Of a DNA stretch of 64,000 nt, positions 37,789-48,477 are shown piece by piece. Where the stretch lies: the NCBI RefSeq assembly GCF_000988165.1, contig NW_020169300.1, forward strand, positions 62,001 through 126,000. Direction: 5' to 3'. Position 1 is the first letter of the stretch. Every line of letters starts with the position of its first letter. The notes beneath the pieces are model-generated. The model was not told where the DNA came from, did no database searches, and saw only the letters and a list, made by a program, of their open reading frames with translations. Source of the DNA: Vairimorpha ceranae. Its lineage: Eukaryota > Microsporidia > Nosematidae. A program made the position numbers and the translations under genes.

Positions 37789-40493
37789 TCTCCATTTATT
37801 TCTATTATTCTCTTATTTTTGTTCATTTCTTTTTTCCAAACAAACCAAAACTCTAAGTCTTCTATTTTAACAATATCATTATCAATTAATTTACTTATAA
37901 ATGTATCAGTTTTCCCGATGTTATTATATTTGCAACCACAGCACAATGGAAGCCCAGAAACTACCTTTTTTAATCTACTTATTATTATTTTAATTATACT
38001 TTCCTGTAAATTATTTTTTAATAAATTAATATTTTTATCAAAAAAGTCTACTACAACAGGTAGACTTGTCGACAATAAATTAATAATCCAAAGTGTATAT
38101 GTTGTTAATTCTTTATTATTCATTTCATTAGATTTATATATCATATATATTAATCTGTTATCTAAATTTTCAGATATAGATATATCATTTTCTCTAAGAC
38201 ACTTTTCTTTTGTGACACATCTTTTTAGGACAGTCTGATTTAAAATATATTTGGATGTAGAATAAAATTGAAATAACTTTATACTATCATCCATTTTATA
38301 CTTTTCTGATATTTTATAATTTGTCATTAGATTTATTTTTATTCTATCTATATTTTCTTCTAATTTATTCACATCATTTATTGATGTATTTTCAGAACTA
38401 TCTACAACATTATCTACACTTAAATTAATATCATCGTGTTCTACATTAACTTTTATAACATAATTAAACATATCTTCTTCCTTTTGTAAAAGTATCATTG
38501 TATAGAATGCATCATCTCCTCCATCATCAATTTCTTTAAACAGTTCTATAAATTCTTTACTTATTAATTTAGGATTTGCAATCAATACATTTCTTAACAA
38601 TTTAATAGCGTATTGACTATTTTTAATTAATTGTAAATCCGTAGATCTGCTCATTAAATTTACCTGTGATTCAAAATCCATAAAATTTATTGATTTTAAT
38701 TCATTAAGATTACGTTCTAACATCAACAAAAGAATGTTTGTTGGTTTTTCTTTATATAAATCTACTAAAATTTTACAATTAGTTCCACTTAATTTTGTAT
38801 TAGTAATTTCTGTATAAAGTTTGTCGTATTTTTTAGTTTTTAAATTAAAAAATATTCTATAAATTTCTATATCTCCATCATAAGATAAATAATATTTAAA
38901 CATATTAAGAAATCTGTAAGGATCAGATTTGTTATATTTCAAATATAATGGAATATATTTTATAGATGAATATTTACATAATTCATAAAATTTATCATGT
39001 GGTGAATTAAGTATAGAATTAGAATCTGCTAAAGATTTATCCATTAAGTAACATGGAATAGAAAAAGATAAATTACATGGTGACTGTAATGTATCAAGAC
39101 ATTGGTATAAATTATTTACATCATAAATATCAATATTTTGTATGTTAATTTTAAAATGTTGTATTCTCTTAATCATTTTTGTGTACACTTCATAATGTGC
39201 TAGTGATGATTCAATCTTTTCAGGTAAATTTATTTTATCATTTTTTATACTATTGTATAATTCAAGCATATTTATATTTTCAGGTATTTCTTCTTTATCA
39301 AAATCACTAATGTATTCTTCGAAAGTAGGTTTACTCTTAATATTAGAATTATACATTTTTGTATTTAACAATAAAAGAGAGAAACAAAGATTCAATATAA
39401 ATTCTGGATCAAACTTATTAAACTTTACATAATGATTACTAAATACCTCAAGAACTCTATAAATAATCTGAGATTCCCCTACCAAATAAAATCCACTAAG
39501 AAAATATCTCAAAGATACTAAAATATCCATATTTGTAAAATCAAATGTATCTGTAAATTCTTTTAGAAAAGTTACATTTTTATGATTACAGAGAAATTCA
39601 CCTAAAATTTTAAGATCAGTAAGATGATGATATCTCAATATTAAAAATGTCGTGTCTTTATATTTATTATATAATTCTTCAATATTTTTTGACTTATTAA
39701 ATGTTTCTATTATTGATTGATTGTAAACCACTTTTTCCATTTCACTCTTTAGATTTTCATGCAGTTTATTTTTTTTAAATTCATTTATAATTTCTGAAAG
39801 TGAAAGTTTAGTGAAAAATTCATAACATAAATCTTTGTATATTTCTAGTCCATCAAAATTATAGTACAAATAACTTAATATATTATCATTTAGATTGTTA
39901 ATATACCATCTTGGAATATTATTGAAATATTCCTGTAATAAATATTTACTTTTTGTATTATCCAGTAATATAAGTTTAATATCTGGGACAATAAAAACAT
40001 AACTAATATCTTTTGTATTGTAAAGTAATTTATACTTCATAGAATTATCTTTTAGATTATAAATCGATCTTTTTAAAAAACCCGGATAATGAATTAAAAA
40101 GATTTGTAAATATTTAAAAATTTCATAAATTATTGCAGAAGAAAATAAAGGACTATTTAAAAGAATAATGAATCTTTCAAAAAGTGGTTGGGAAATAGAT
40201 ATACAATAAGTAGATGTAAGTACCTGAAAATATTTTAGAATCACTTGATCAGTGTCTTTTTCCCCTTGAAAAAACTTTAAGTTAACAATTTTTCCTAGAA
40301 TGTTTTCTTCTTTAAGATTGTACAAATCATAAACTGTTAGAAAATTGTACATGTCAGTATTAGTGTAGTTTTTAATACTAAAAATAGCATTAAATAGATC
40401 TGGTATACTGTATAAATTTATATTTGTTATTATTTCTTGATATTCCTTGTTTGATAATTTAAGGTCGTACAAAAGGATCTTTATTTTATGCAT
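37773..40493 (-). CDS. Sec7-domain ARF guanine nucleotide exchange factor
   Basis: 906 residues from the ATG at 40493, preceded by TTTTACCCAT; the longer frame starts on TTG. A Sec7 domain is visible at about 262-427: TFLKEFTDTFDFTNMDILVS, LRYFLSGFYLVGESQIIYRV with the catalytic glutamate in LVGES (about E340), CFSLLLLNTKMYNSNIK (compare SFAIIMLNTSLHNPNVK) and LELYNSIKNDKINLPEKI. The surrounding helical repeats (an N-terminal DCB/HUS-like part and a C-terminal part) are very diverged. Real GBF1/GEA and SEC7 proteins have 1,400-2,000 residues, so this is a strongly reduced large ARF-GEF; which of the two classes is unclear. It acts at Golgi membranes. Two CSCCC-like cysteines (CCGCKY) lie near the C terminus. 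Confidence 0.85.
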   Translation of the reverse strand: MHKIKILLYDLKLSNKEYQEIITNINLYSIPDLFNAIFSIKNYTNTDMYNFLTVYDLYNLKEENILGKIVNLKFFQGEKDTDQVILKYFQVLTSTYCISISQPLFERFIILLNSPLFSSAIIYEIFKYLQIFLIHYPGFLKRSIYNLKDNSMKYKLLYNTKDISYVFIVPDIKLILLDNTKSKYLLQEYFNNIPRWYINNLNDNILSYLYYNFDGLEIYKDLCYEFFTKLSLSEIINEFKKNKLHENLKSEMEKVVYNQSIIETFNKSKNIEELYNKYKDTTFLILRYHHLTDLKILGEFLCNHKNVTFLKEFTDTFDFTNMDILVSLRYFLSGFYLVGESQIIYRVLEVFSNHYVKFNKFDPEFILNLCFSLLLLNTKMYNSNIKSKPTFEEYISDFDKEEIPENINMLELYNSIKNDKINLPEKIESSLAHYEVYTKMIKRIQHFKINIQNIDIYDVNNLYQCLDTLQSPCNLSFSIPCYLMDKSLADSNSILNSPHDKFYELCKYSSIKYIPLYLKYNKSDPYRFLNMFKYYLSYDGDIEIYRIFFNLKTKKYDKLYTEITNTKLSGTNCKILVDLYKEKPTNILLLMLERNLNELKSINFMDFESQVNLMSRSTDLQLIKNSQYAIKLLRNVLIANPKLISKEFIELFKEIDDGGDDAFYTMILLQKEEDMFNYVIKVNVEHDDINLSVDNVVDSSENTSINDVNKLEENIDRIKINLMTNYKISEKYKMDDSIKLFQFYSTSKYILNQTVLKRCVTKEKCLRENDISISENLDNRLIYMIYKSNEMNNKELTTYTLWIINLLSTSLPVVVDFFDKNINLLKNNLQESIIKIIISRLKKVVSGLPLCCGCKYNNIGKTDTFISKLIDNDIVKIEDLEFWFVWKKEMNKNKRIIEINGEYLLL

Positions 40494-40852
40494 ATGGGTA
40501 AAATAAATAAAAATTTGTAAATTTTGAATAAATTTTATTATGCTTTGTTTATATTTTAACAATAATCTAAAATTTGTGTTTGTTATAAAAAAAACAAAAA
40601 AAGCTTATTTTTACGCAGTTATTTATAACTAAAGTTTTTTTTGTATAATTAGAAATATGTTTTCATTCTAACTATCTTTTTGGTAACTTGATTATTCTTC
40701 AATCCTAAAAAGCATAAAGTATGAGTGTTCAATAAGGATTATCGAATATTTTACATCGTATTTCAGTTACTAAATATTGTATTACATAAAAATATAAAAA
40801 GAATTCATAATTATTTTTAATTACTTAATAATTTTATATTTCAAACCCTTTA
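40494..40852. other. Divergent intergenic region
   Basis: Carries the promoters of the Sec7-domain gene (minus) and of the ISCU gene (plus). No other feature seen. Confidence 0.5.
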
Positions 40853-41269
40853 ATGTCATCATTTATTAACAAGCTGACTGACATCACCTCAAAATATCAT
40901 TCTTCAGTATTAGACCACTTTAATAATCCAAGAAATATAGGGTCACTGGATAAAAAAGATTTATCTGTTGGTACAGGGATTGTAGGTGCTCCTGCATGTG
41001 GAGATGTTATGAAATTACAAATAAAAGTCGGTAAAAATAATATTATAGAAGATGCTAAATTTAAAACATTTGGTTGTGGTTCAGCTATCGCATCCTCAAG
41101 CTTAGCTACAGAATGGATTAAAGGAAAATCAATTGACGATTCTTTAAAGATTACAAATAGGGAAATAGCTAAAAAGTTAAACCTGCCACCTATTAAATTA
41201 CACTGTTCTATGTTGGCAGAAGAAGCAATAAAAGGTGCTATTAAGGATTTTAATGACAAGAACAAGTAA
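40853..41269 (+). CDS. ISU1: Mitosomal iron-sulfur cluster scaffold ISCU/Isu1
   Basis: 138 residues. ISCU is the scaffold on which Nfs1-Isd11 and frataxin build [2Fe-2S] clusters; in microsporidia it works in the mitosome. All ligand residues are present: Cys49 and Asp51 in APACGD, Cys75 in FGCGSAIASS, and His117-Cys118 in LPPIKLHCSML, where LPPIK is the Hsp70/Jac1 binding site. NPRNIG near residue 25 is the family's Nfs1-contact motif. The N-terminal 15 residues are weakly basic and could act as a short targeting signal. The ATG follows AAACCCTTTA. Confidence 0.97.
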   Translation: MSSFINKLTDITSKYHSSVLDHFNNPRNIGSLDKKDLSVGTGIVGAPACGDVMKLQIKVGKNNIIEDAKFKTFGCGSAIASSSLATEWIKGKSIDDSLKITNREIAKKLNLPPIKLHCSMLAEEAIKGAIKDFNDKNK

Positions 41270-41306
41270 AATAGTATATTTAAATCTTTAATTTTTCTTC
41301 CCTTAT

Positions 41307-41795
41307 ATGGATAATATATGTTTTGTAGATCATGTCTTTTTATCTTCAAATCCACTCACTTCTGAAAATATTTTAGATTATTTCTCTACCTCGCCTTTCT
41401 ACGATAAATCATCAATTAATGAAATATTGAAGATGCAGAATCAGTATAGAGGTATTAGTACCTTGCAGCAGGATGTAAGTAAACACAAAGGGGTGTTTTA
41501 TGTGTTAGATCATTATAACACAGATAATACTCTTTTTGTAATAAGACAATCTGATAATGATGTTAATTTAGCTTACTTTTATGTTATACATGGACATATT
41601 TACAAGGCACCAACAAATAATAAAATTTTTAATACAAGGGTTAATGACATATATTGGTATCTTAATGAGATATTAGATTCATATTTAGATAAGCTTATGT
41701 GTTGTAATGAGAAAACTACTGTAGAAAAAAATGAATATTTATCTGAAGAAGTACTTAAAGATGTACTTATAAAATTTAACAGTTTATACAAGTAA
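41307..41795 (+). CDS. MED6: Mediator subunit Med6
   Basis: 162 residues. Med6 is a head-module subunit of Mediator that contacts RNA polymerase II. Signatures: NPLTSENILDYFSTSPFYDK followed by NEILKMQNQYRG (compare [31 protein letters not shown]) and FYVIHGHIYKAPTNNKI (compare YYIIxGxVYQAPDxxxV). Human MED6 is 246 residues; the C-terminal tail is missing. The ATG follows CTTCCCTTAT. It is 37 bases downstream of ISCU on the same strand. Confidence 0.92.
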   Translation: MDNICFVDHVFLSSNPLTSENILDYFSTSPFYDKSSINEILKMQNQYRGISTLQQDVSKHKGVFYVLDHYNTDNTLFVIRQSDNDVNLAYFYVIHGHIYKAPTNNKIFNTRVNDIYWYLNEILDSYLDKLMCCNEKTTVEKNEYLSEEVLKDVLIKFNSLYK

Positions 41796-42747
41796 ATTAA
41801 ATTGTTTTAAATTATTAAAAATTTCTGGAAGGGATTATTTGGAACATTCTCTTTTATTCTTTTACTATTATTTAAAAATGTTGTGATATAAATTTACATA
41901 TAAATATTATTAACAAAAAATTTAATTAAATTGTGTAAATAATACACTTGTTTTATTATCTCTTACATTTATAACTAATACATTTTTTGTGCAAAAAATA
42001 AATTTGTTTGTAATTTTAATTTATAGAATGTCAAATTACTCAAGACGAATGTTATTACTATTTTAAAAATAATAATAAAAAATATAATGAATTTTTTTTA
42101 AAATTTAAAAATGTGATTAATTAAATCCAATTCCAATTTTTTTTATAATTCAAAAATATTTATATCGCCTGTTTGCTATTTTACTTCTTTTGATATTCTT
42201 TATAACAATTAAACTTTAAAAGTATACTATTTAAGACACACATAAAAATTTAATTAAAAAACATTACATTTTTTACAAAAAAATGATACAAAAATAAACA
42301 AGTATTAAATGACTTTACAAATAATTTTGAGACAATTATTACAGGAATAATAAGTTTTTTTTGCTCTAAAAAATATTTTATAGAATGTTTGGTAGTTATA
42401 TGGAAATCTTTACAATATATTTTAAAAATGTCAATATTATTTAAATCTTTAGAAAATACATATAAATATGTAAAATAATGTTATCACTTTATTTGTGTTT
42501 ATATGAAGGATTACATAACCAAATTAATAATCTAAACATAGTAATGATACATTATTTATGTGAGGAAAATTGATAATTTATAACTTTATTGTATCAACGA
42601 AATTAAATGCAATTAAACAATTAAAGAAAAAAGTTATTTTAAAAAAGAATTAAAGAGCTGTTGCAATTTAAGCATTTTTAAAGACAGTGATCTAAAACTG
42701 TTACTGAAAATTTAATTAGAACAAATTTAAAATTTTTTTACTATTAT

Positions 42748-42822
42748 CAGTACATGAACCATTACTGACCACAAGAATCCCTTGATCCGAATGATCCGTC
42801 GACCTGCCAATCGTCTGAAAGA
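42748..42822. other. GC-rich island A, possible ncRNA or decayed exon
   Basis: Much richer in G/C than the desert around it (for example TGATCCGAATGATCCGTCGA). Both strands stay open for more than 20 codons: plus reads TDHKNPLIRMIRRPANRLKE then stop; minus reads QTIGRSTDHSDQGILVVSNG after a TTTCAG that resembles a 3' splice site. Neither is a recognisable protein. A conserved structured RNA would also explain it. Confidence 0.4.
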
Positions 42823-42939
42823 ATAAATAAATAAAAGCAAACAAACAATAAGGATTTTAGGTCACACAAATCAGTTGATAAAAGTATTAATTTTGTTTGA
42901 CAGCTTTCAAGAATAAATTAAAAAGCTATTTAAGAAAAA

Positions 42940-43035
42940 TGTCCCCAAAAGGGGTATCATGAATTTATAGAAACAGAAACCATTTCTTTCGACACCTTCT
43001 TATGCTTCAGATCGGCCAAACGAAATGATTACAGT
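42940..43035. other. GC-rich island B, possible ncRNA or decayed exon
   Basis: Starts with a perfect CCCC-AAAA-GGGG hairpin (42943-42954), followed by GAAACCATTTC (a 4-bp stem) and the GC-rich segment TTATGCTTCAGATCGGCCAA. Short open stretches exist on both strands without start codons. It sits about 120 bases from island A, so the two may be parts of one unit. Confidence 0.4.
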
Positions 43036-44172
43036 TTGATTGATTTAAAAGCAATTTACATAAAATTTTATAATTTATATAAATACACATATAACACTTT
43101 AAGAGATTTGAAAAAATGTAAATAATATTTATTTTATTTATATTTTTAAAAATTATTGTGCGTGTATAAACTTCATCACAAAAGGGTTATAATTTATGTT
43201 GCTTAAGATTTTTATATTTTTTAAAATATTAAAATACGAGTATAAATTAAACTTTTTATTTATTTGGCAAGTAATTATAAGACTGAGTAACTTTAATTAT
43301 TCTATGTTACAGTTCAACTATATCCTAACATAGAAAGTAACAACCATTTTTGTTTTAAAATTATACTTTTATAAGTCGAAGATGTCGCTTAGTTTGTTTA
43401 TATAATTAAGGTCAGCAATAAATATTTATTTTTTTTAGTAATTGTAACTTATTCTAATTATACAGCATATTACAGTAACATAATTTTATAGTTAAGAAAA
43501 ATAATAATATTTTGTATTTGTTATAAACAAATTTAATTATGGCAATGTTAAAAAGAGTCTTACGTATCATGTTACAAATATCTTCTGTCAGCACATTAAT
43601 ATTAAACATTTTCATCAAAATGCTTTTTTTTAAATTTTTATTTTAAATGCTTAAAAACAAAATTAAATTATAAATTAAAATTTTACTCTTTTAGTCTGTA
43701 AGATGAAATAAATGCTTTTTTTTAATAAATAACATATTAAACGTATTTTTCATTTTATAATTAATTATATTACACAATTTTGTGTTTGGTTGAGTGTGCG
43801 TGACGAAATTATTTGTGTTACAAATTTAAGCAAAAAACAAAATCTAAATTTTTGTGGTTTAGCTTTTAAACATATTGTAATATTATTGACAAGAGATAGT
43901 TGCAAATTAAGATTTAGATTTATTAATATTTTAGGGATTCTTTTATAATAATTTACTTGCTTTAAAGAATCTTCAAATTTAAACTTTTGTAATTTTAAAA
44001 ATATTTTTATTTTTCGATAATTGTTGCAAAAAAATGTAGTGTAAATTTAAAAATTTATCAAAAATTCAAATTTTTATTTTACAATGTTATAGTTAAATTT
44101 AATAAGTTTCTTATTTTAAAAAATTGTAATTTATTTTTACAAATAAAAATTTTAAGAAAGACACCTTGTAAA

Positions 44173-45132
44173 ATGAAACTTTTGGCATTTTTTATTATGC
44201 AATTAGAAACTTCAATGTTTTTATCGTTTAATGATATTTTTAATAGAATTACGCCTGAAAACGTTACATTTCTTAATGAAAAGAATCAACACGTAAACCA
44301 AGGTTACTTAGGAACATCAGATAATATAGTTAATGAAATGTGGAAATATTTCTGTAAAAATAGGCAGTTCTTAGAAACAATTACTAATATACGTAAACTT
44401 AAGCCAGAAGCATCTTTTATATGGCAACGAAGCTACTGGAAAAAAAATATTGAAGATTTAATTCGTAGAAGAGTTCACATAAGTCAGATATCACCAATTT
44501 TTTTAGATCTTTGTGATTCTACGTGGGAAATTGTTGAGTTTATTTTATGTACCGTAGATTTACGTAATTGTAAAATTAAAGTAGTTTTTAATTGCTTTTT
44601 AGAAGAATTACCTACATCCTTTGAGCGAGTCAAATGTAAATTTGTATTTCCAGGAATTACTAAAAAAAATAAAATAATGTTTTTGAAAAAGTGGCACGAC
44701 TACGTTTACTTTGAAAAAATTATACTAATACAGAAAAAAAAAATGTTTAAAAATGCTAAAATTAAACCATCAAAAGACGAAAAAAAAAATAATTTATTAT
44801 ATAATCTTTATATTTTAGGTATCTATCACAGATTTTCAATGCTTTTTGCGGTAATAGCGCACATTGATAAGTATTTTAATTACATACCTATCAATAAAAC
44901 TTTTCAATTTTTTGCAAAAGTGAAGCATAAAATTAAAAAAATCTTTAATATTTCTACAAAAGAAGAGAATTTAGAGCAAGAAAAAGATGAATTAGAAACA
45001 CCTGTTGAAGTACTAGATGCTTTTAGTGATTTTATGAATTCAATACGTTTATTATCAACACAAGAAAGCTGCGGAAAAGTTGAAAAAATACAAAAACGTA
45101 GAAAAAGTACTGCACGAGATAATAATTCTTAA
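44173..45132 (+). CDS. Hypothetical protein, possibly secreted
   Basis: 319 residues. The N terminus MKLLAFFIMQLETSMF could be a weak signal peptide. The rest is helical, rich in Phe/Lys/Ile, with KWHDYVYFEK and YNLYILGIYHRFSML as distinctive segments, and ends in a basic, probably disordered tail (IQKRRKSTARDNNS). No family recognised. The ATG lacks a CCC run and follows the 2.4-kb desert, like other lineage-specific secreted genes here. Confidence 0.7.
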   Translation: MKLLAFFIMQLETSMFLSFNDIFNRITPENVTFLNEKNQHVNQGYLGTSDNIVNEMWKYFCKNRQFLETITNIRKLKPEASFIWQRSYWKKNIEDLIRRRVHISQISPIFLDLCDSTWEIVEFILCTVDLRNCKIKVVFNCFLEELPTSFERVKCKFVFPGITKKNKIMFLKKWHDYVYFEKIILIQKKKMFKNAKIKPSKDEKKNNLLYNLYILGIYHRFSMLFAVIAHIDKYFNYIPINKTFQFFAKVKHKIKKIFNISTKEENLEQEKDELETPVEVLDAFSDFMNSIRLLSTQESCGKVEKIQKRRKSTARDNNS

Positions 45133-45739
45133 AAAATGGATAAAGTAAACAATCAGTTGTTTTTTACTTTTAAAATTATTAAAATTGATTTATATTAACA
45201 ACTTCTTGGCATTGAACATTGTTTTTTTAAATAGCAAAATTATGTAATAATTAAGGAATGATTTTTTTAAAAAAATCGAAAAGATAAAAATTTAATTTCT
45301 GCATTTATAAATTAAATTTAAATATTTTAGTATAACAAATTTTCGAGTGATGATATTTAATGTAAGAAAAAAAGCACAACAGTTATAAATATATATTGTT
45401 GTAAATGTTAAATATTATTGAATTATGTTTCTTTATGATAGAAAGATTTTTAACATTTATTTGAACTGTAAATTAAAAAAATTCTATATGTTAAAAAAAA
45501 TGAATTATTATAAGTAGTAAATCCTAAAAGCACTGGTATGGCACAGCGTGCACAAGCAAAATAAGATAAATTTACACTTCTCATATTCGAATAAATTAAT
45601 AGTTGTTAAATAAAACTATATAGATTAAATATATTTTGTTTCAATATTTTCAGTCTTTTTAAAGACTAAATAAACAAAGTAAATGTAACAAATATTTTAT
45701 TTATGCAAATTATTATTTATAAACCCAGAAATTTGAAAC
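45133..45739. other. Intergenic stretch with a small GC patch
   Basis: Mostly A/T. A short GC-rich patch at about 45530-45556 (GCACTGGTATGGCACAGCGT) stands out but contains no usable frame. AATAAACAAAG lies about 70 bases before the next start. Confidence 0.5.
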
Positions 45740-47665
45740 ATGCATGATTATGAACAAGTAAACAAAGAAATTGAAGAATTTATAAATATGAAAGACAAGA
45801 AACCTTTAGTTTTTAATCAAGAAAGTAAAACTATTTCATCTGATAAAAAAGAATTAATAACACTACTTACTGAATTATTAGATCTTTATAAAGATATTCA
45901 ATTAATGTTAGAAACAAAAGATTTTGAAGGAGTAAAAGACAAAATTATTAGTGGAGATGTTAAAAATGCTTTAGTATGTGAATCACTAATGAAAATTTTA
46001 AAGGATGAATGTGCAGAAAAAGCAGAAATAAAAAATCTATGTCAAAGTGAACGGTCCAAAATAAAAAAGCATGAAGAGGAAAAACAAACATTGTACTTGA
46101 AAATTAATAAATTAGAAAGTGATTTGGATTTTACTAAAAGAAGTAATTCGGAATTAAGTAGAGTTATTAAAGATCAGAAAAATCTATTGATTGCTTCAAA
46201 AGAGAAATTAGAATTAGAACAAAAATCCTGTGAAAGTTTAAAAAATGTTAATAAAGAATTAGAAATATTAAGAAATAAAGCATATGACAGAGTTCAGACA
46301 TTTGAAAAAGAACTAAATATTTTAAAAGAAAAATTACTAGAAAAAGACAAAAATCTTAAAAATCAACAGGTTCAGCTTAAAGAGACTGATAAAGAAAAAG
46401 AATGTTTAAATAAAAAAATTCTTAATCTCGAGAAAACAAATGAATCTCTAAAAAAAAAGATTGATATTAAAGAAAAGGCACTTGAAATTTGTAATGCAGA
46501 GCTTGCTAAAATGATAAATAAAGCAAAAAAAGAAGAAGAAATGATTGAAGAGATTAGAGAAAAATCTTCCTATTATGAAAGGCTTTATAAGGCAACTAAC
46601 AAACAAAATGAGTATTTAAATGCGCAACTAGCAAGAATGATTAACTACGAAAATGTTGAAAAACTAGATAAGAATGATTTTACAAATTCAGATTTATCTT
46701 TGGTTACAACACAAAGTAAAGAACAGGCGTACAAAAAAAGGTGTAAAAAATACAAGAAAAAATATAGAATGGAAAAGATTAATAAAGAAAAAAGGCAAGA
46801 AGAAATAGACGAAATTAAGAAAAATATAGAAAAGCTTAAGATTGAAAATAAAAAATTACAAAAAGAAAGAGAAACGGCTATAGCAGGAAATAATGAAATT
46901 TCTACCACTTTGATGCAAAAAGTAGAATCATTATTGGCACAGAACATGAAATATCAAAATATGTTAATAGACAACAAAGATAAAAAGTTCGATGCTACAA
47001 TTACTAAAATAAATAATAATGAAAAAGAACAAACACTTAATGAAGAAGAAAGACACTTTAATGAAAGTTTTAGAACTGTAAAAGAAGATAATGATAGTTT
47101 ATTAAACTTTAAATTACAAAATAACAACAACTTGACGGTACCTAAAAATAAAGAAATAATGTATAATGAAGTGTTTGGGGATGCGGGAGAAACAAAAGTT
47201 CGTGGTGAAAATGACTCCACATTATTTTTGGATACAGGTAATCTTCGTAGACCTTTTAAATTAGCGAACGAATATGATGAGATACCCGAAGTTACTATTA
47301 AAAATAAGATGTTTAATAATACACCTAAGTTAAGCATTCCTAATAGATTTTTTGCACCTCCTAAAAAAGACGAAATCTTTACAGACGATATAAAAAGAAT
47401 TCCAAAAAATAATTATCAAAAAAAGGAAGAAGATAAAAAGTCTGCAGATAGTTCTAAATCAGTAAAAACAACTTCATCACTTAAAGACATGTTAATAAAG
47501 ACTGAAAATTTACAAAATAAATTTGAAAATCTTGAAAAGCAATTAGAAGAAATAAATGAAAGTGAACTTCCACCAACCAAAAAAATTCAAGACCAAATTA
47601 GAGCATATACAGACTATTATTATTCAGACTACCTTGATTTTTCTAATGAAAATGATATTTTATAG
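45740..47665 (+). CDS. Long coiled-coil protein
   Basis: 641 residues, almost wholly Lys/Glu/Leu/Asn-rich coiled coil from about 90 to 310 and again 340-400, followed by a less structured half that contains EMYNEVFGDAGETKV-like and NRFFAPPKKDEI segments and a final short coil (LIKTENLQNKFENLEKQLEE). The C terminus is tyrosine/acid-rich (YTDYYYSDYLDF). No motor, SMC or GRIP motif found. A spindle-pole, nuclear-envelope or Golgi tether role are all possible. The ATG at 45740 follows ATAAACCCAGAAATTTGAAAC. Confidence 0.78.
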   Translation: MHDYEQVNKEIEEFINMKDKKPLVFNQESKTISSDKKELITLLTELLDLYKDIQLMLETKDFEGVKDKIISGDVKNALVCESLMKILKDECAEKAEIKNLCQSERSKIKKHEEEKQTLYLKINKLESDLDFTKRSNSELSRVIKDQKNLLIASKEKLELEQKSCESLKNVNKELEILRNKAYDRVQTFEKELNILKEKLLEKDKNLKNQQVQLKETDKEKECLNKKILNLEKTNESLKKKIDIKEKALEICNAELAKMINKAKKEEEMIEEIREKSSYYERLYKATNKQNEYLNAQLARMINYENVEKLDKNDFTNSDLSLVTTQSKEQAYKKRCKKYKKKYRMEKINKEKRQEEIDEIKKNIEKLKIENKKLQKERETAIAGNNEISTTLMQKVESLLAQNMKYQNMLIDNKDKKFDATITKINNNEKEQTLNEEERHFNESFRTVKEDNDSLLNFKLQNNNNLTVPKNKEIMYNEVFGDAGETKVRGENDSTLFLDTGNLRRPFKLANEYDEIPEVTIKNKMFNNTPKLSIPNRFFAPPKKDEIFTDDIKRIPKNNYQKKEEDKKSADSSKSVKTTSSLKDMLIKTENLQNKFENLEKQLEEINESELPPTKKIQDQIRAYTDYYYSDYLDFSNENDIL

Positions 47666-47748
47666 AGCATGCCTCCTTTTAATTTTCCCTATCATAAATC
47701 TTATTTTTATTTGTTAAAAATAAAAATATAAAAAAAGATTTTCTACCC

Positions 47749-48438
47749 ATGAAAATGGCTGACATTAAGAAAAAAATTTTGATGAAAGTCAGAAGAATTG
47801 AATACAAGCATGTTAATTTTCCTGAAGAATATATTGAGACTGAACGAAAATATAAAAAATATAGGGATAATTTTAATAAGGTAGGTTCAAGTATAGCCTC
47901 ACTTATGAATTATGAACATGGGGGTAATGCAAAGAAGAAATTGTACCAAGGACTTAGTATTATAAGCAGTGTATCTAATTTAAATTTTTTAGATAATCAT
48001 GATGTATTTGAAGCCATGAGCATTATATGTTCAAATTTTGCGGATGAAGATAATGACAAGTTACTTAGAGAAAATAATAAAATGGCTACTGCTTATCGTA
48101 AAATATCTGAAGCAAAAATGAAATTTAATGAAAATTGTGCAAAAGAAATGGGCGTACTGAAGAATTGTAAACAAAAGATTGAAATAGCCAATAAAGAAAG
48201 AGAAAATGCTAAAATTTATAGGTACGATTTAGAAAATGCAAAAGAAAATGAAAGTAGTGAAAATAGGGAAGAGTGTGAGAGATTTGAAGAATTGTTTAAT
48301 AAGTCATGTGTACAAGCTTTGTCTGCAATGAATGATTTTTTAGGAGATGATGGAGTACAAGGAGTTTTAAAAAAAGTATTAGAATACAATGTAGATTTTT
48401 TTAGAGTTGGCCTAGAAGCACTAGAAAAGGCGAAATAA
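47749..48438 (+). CDS. BAR-domain-like membrane-curvature protein
   Basis: 229 residues, nearly all helical. The opening NFPEEYIETERKYKKYRDNF recalls the LPxEYLELE-type helix of the fungal Gvp36/BAR-domain group, and three long amphipathic helices follow (about 85-130, 130-180, 195-228), as in a BAR dimer unit. BAR proteins shape and sense curved membranes in endocytosis and Golgi traffic. The start follows TTCTACCC directly. The match rests on helix layout and one motif, so confidence is moderate. Confidence 0.55.
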   Translation: MKMADIKKKILMKVRRIEYKHVNFPEEYIETERKYKKYRDNFNKVGSSIASLMNYEHGGNAKKKLYQGLSIISSVSNLNFLDNHDVFEAMSIICSNFADEDNDKLLRENNKMATAYRKISEAKMKFNENCAKEMGVLKNCKQKIEIANKERENAKIYRYDLENAKENESSENREECERFEELFNKSCVQALSAMNDFLGDDGVQGVLKKVLEYNVDFFRVGLEALEKAK

Positions 48439-48477
48439 ATTTTATTTGTTAAATTTTTATATTTTTTATCCCAATTT

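Larger units (their letters stand above)
41796..44172. other. 2.4-kb intergenic desert with GC-rich islands
   Basis: The longest stretch without a gene in the window. It is very AT-rich apart from two islands (about 42748-42822 and 42940-43035, listed separately). No frame longer than a few dozen codons carries a plausible start. Confidence 0.6.

Noticed and set aside
42750..42822. Island A as a helicase motif VI or RNase H fragment
   Set aside because: QTIGRS (minus) and TDHKNP (plus) are suggestive, but both strands are open, there is no start, and no second motif supports either reading.
42748..42822. Island A as U3 snoRNA
   Set aside because: Minus-strand GTCGACGGATCATT recalls the U3 5' end, but boxes C/D and the rest of the RNA are not recognisable.
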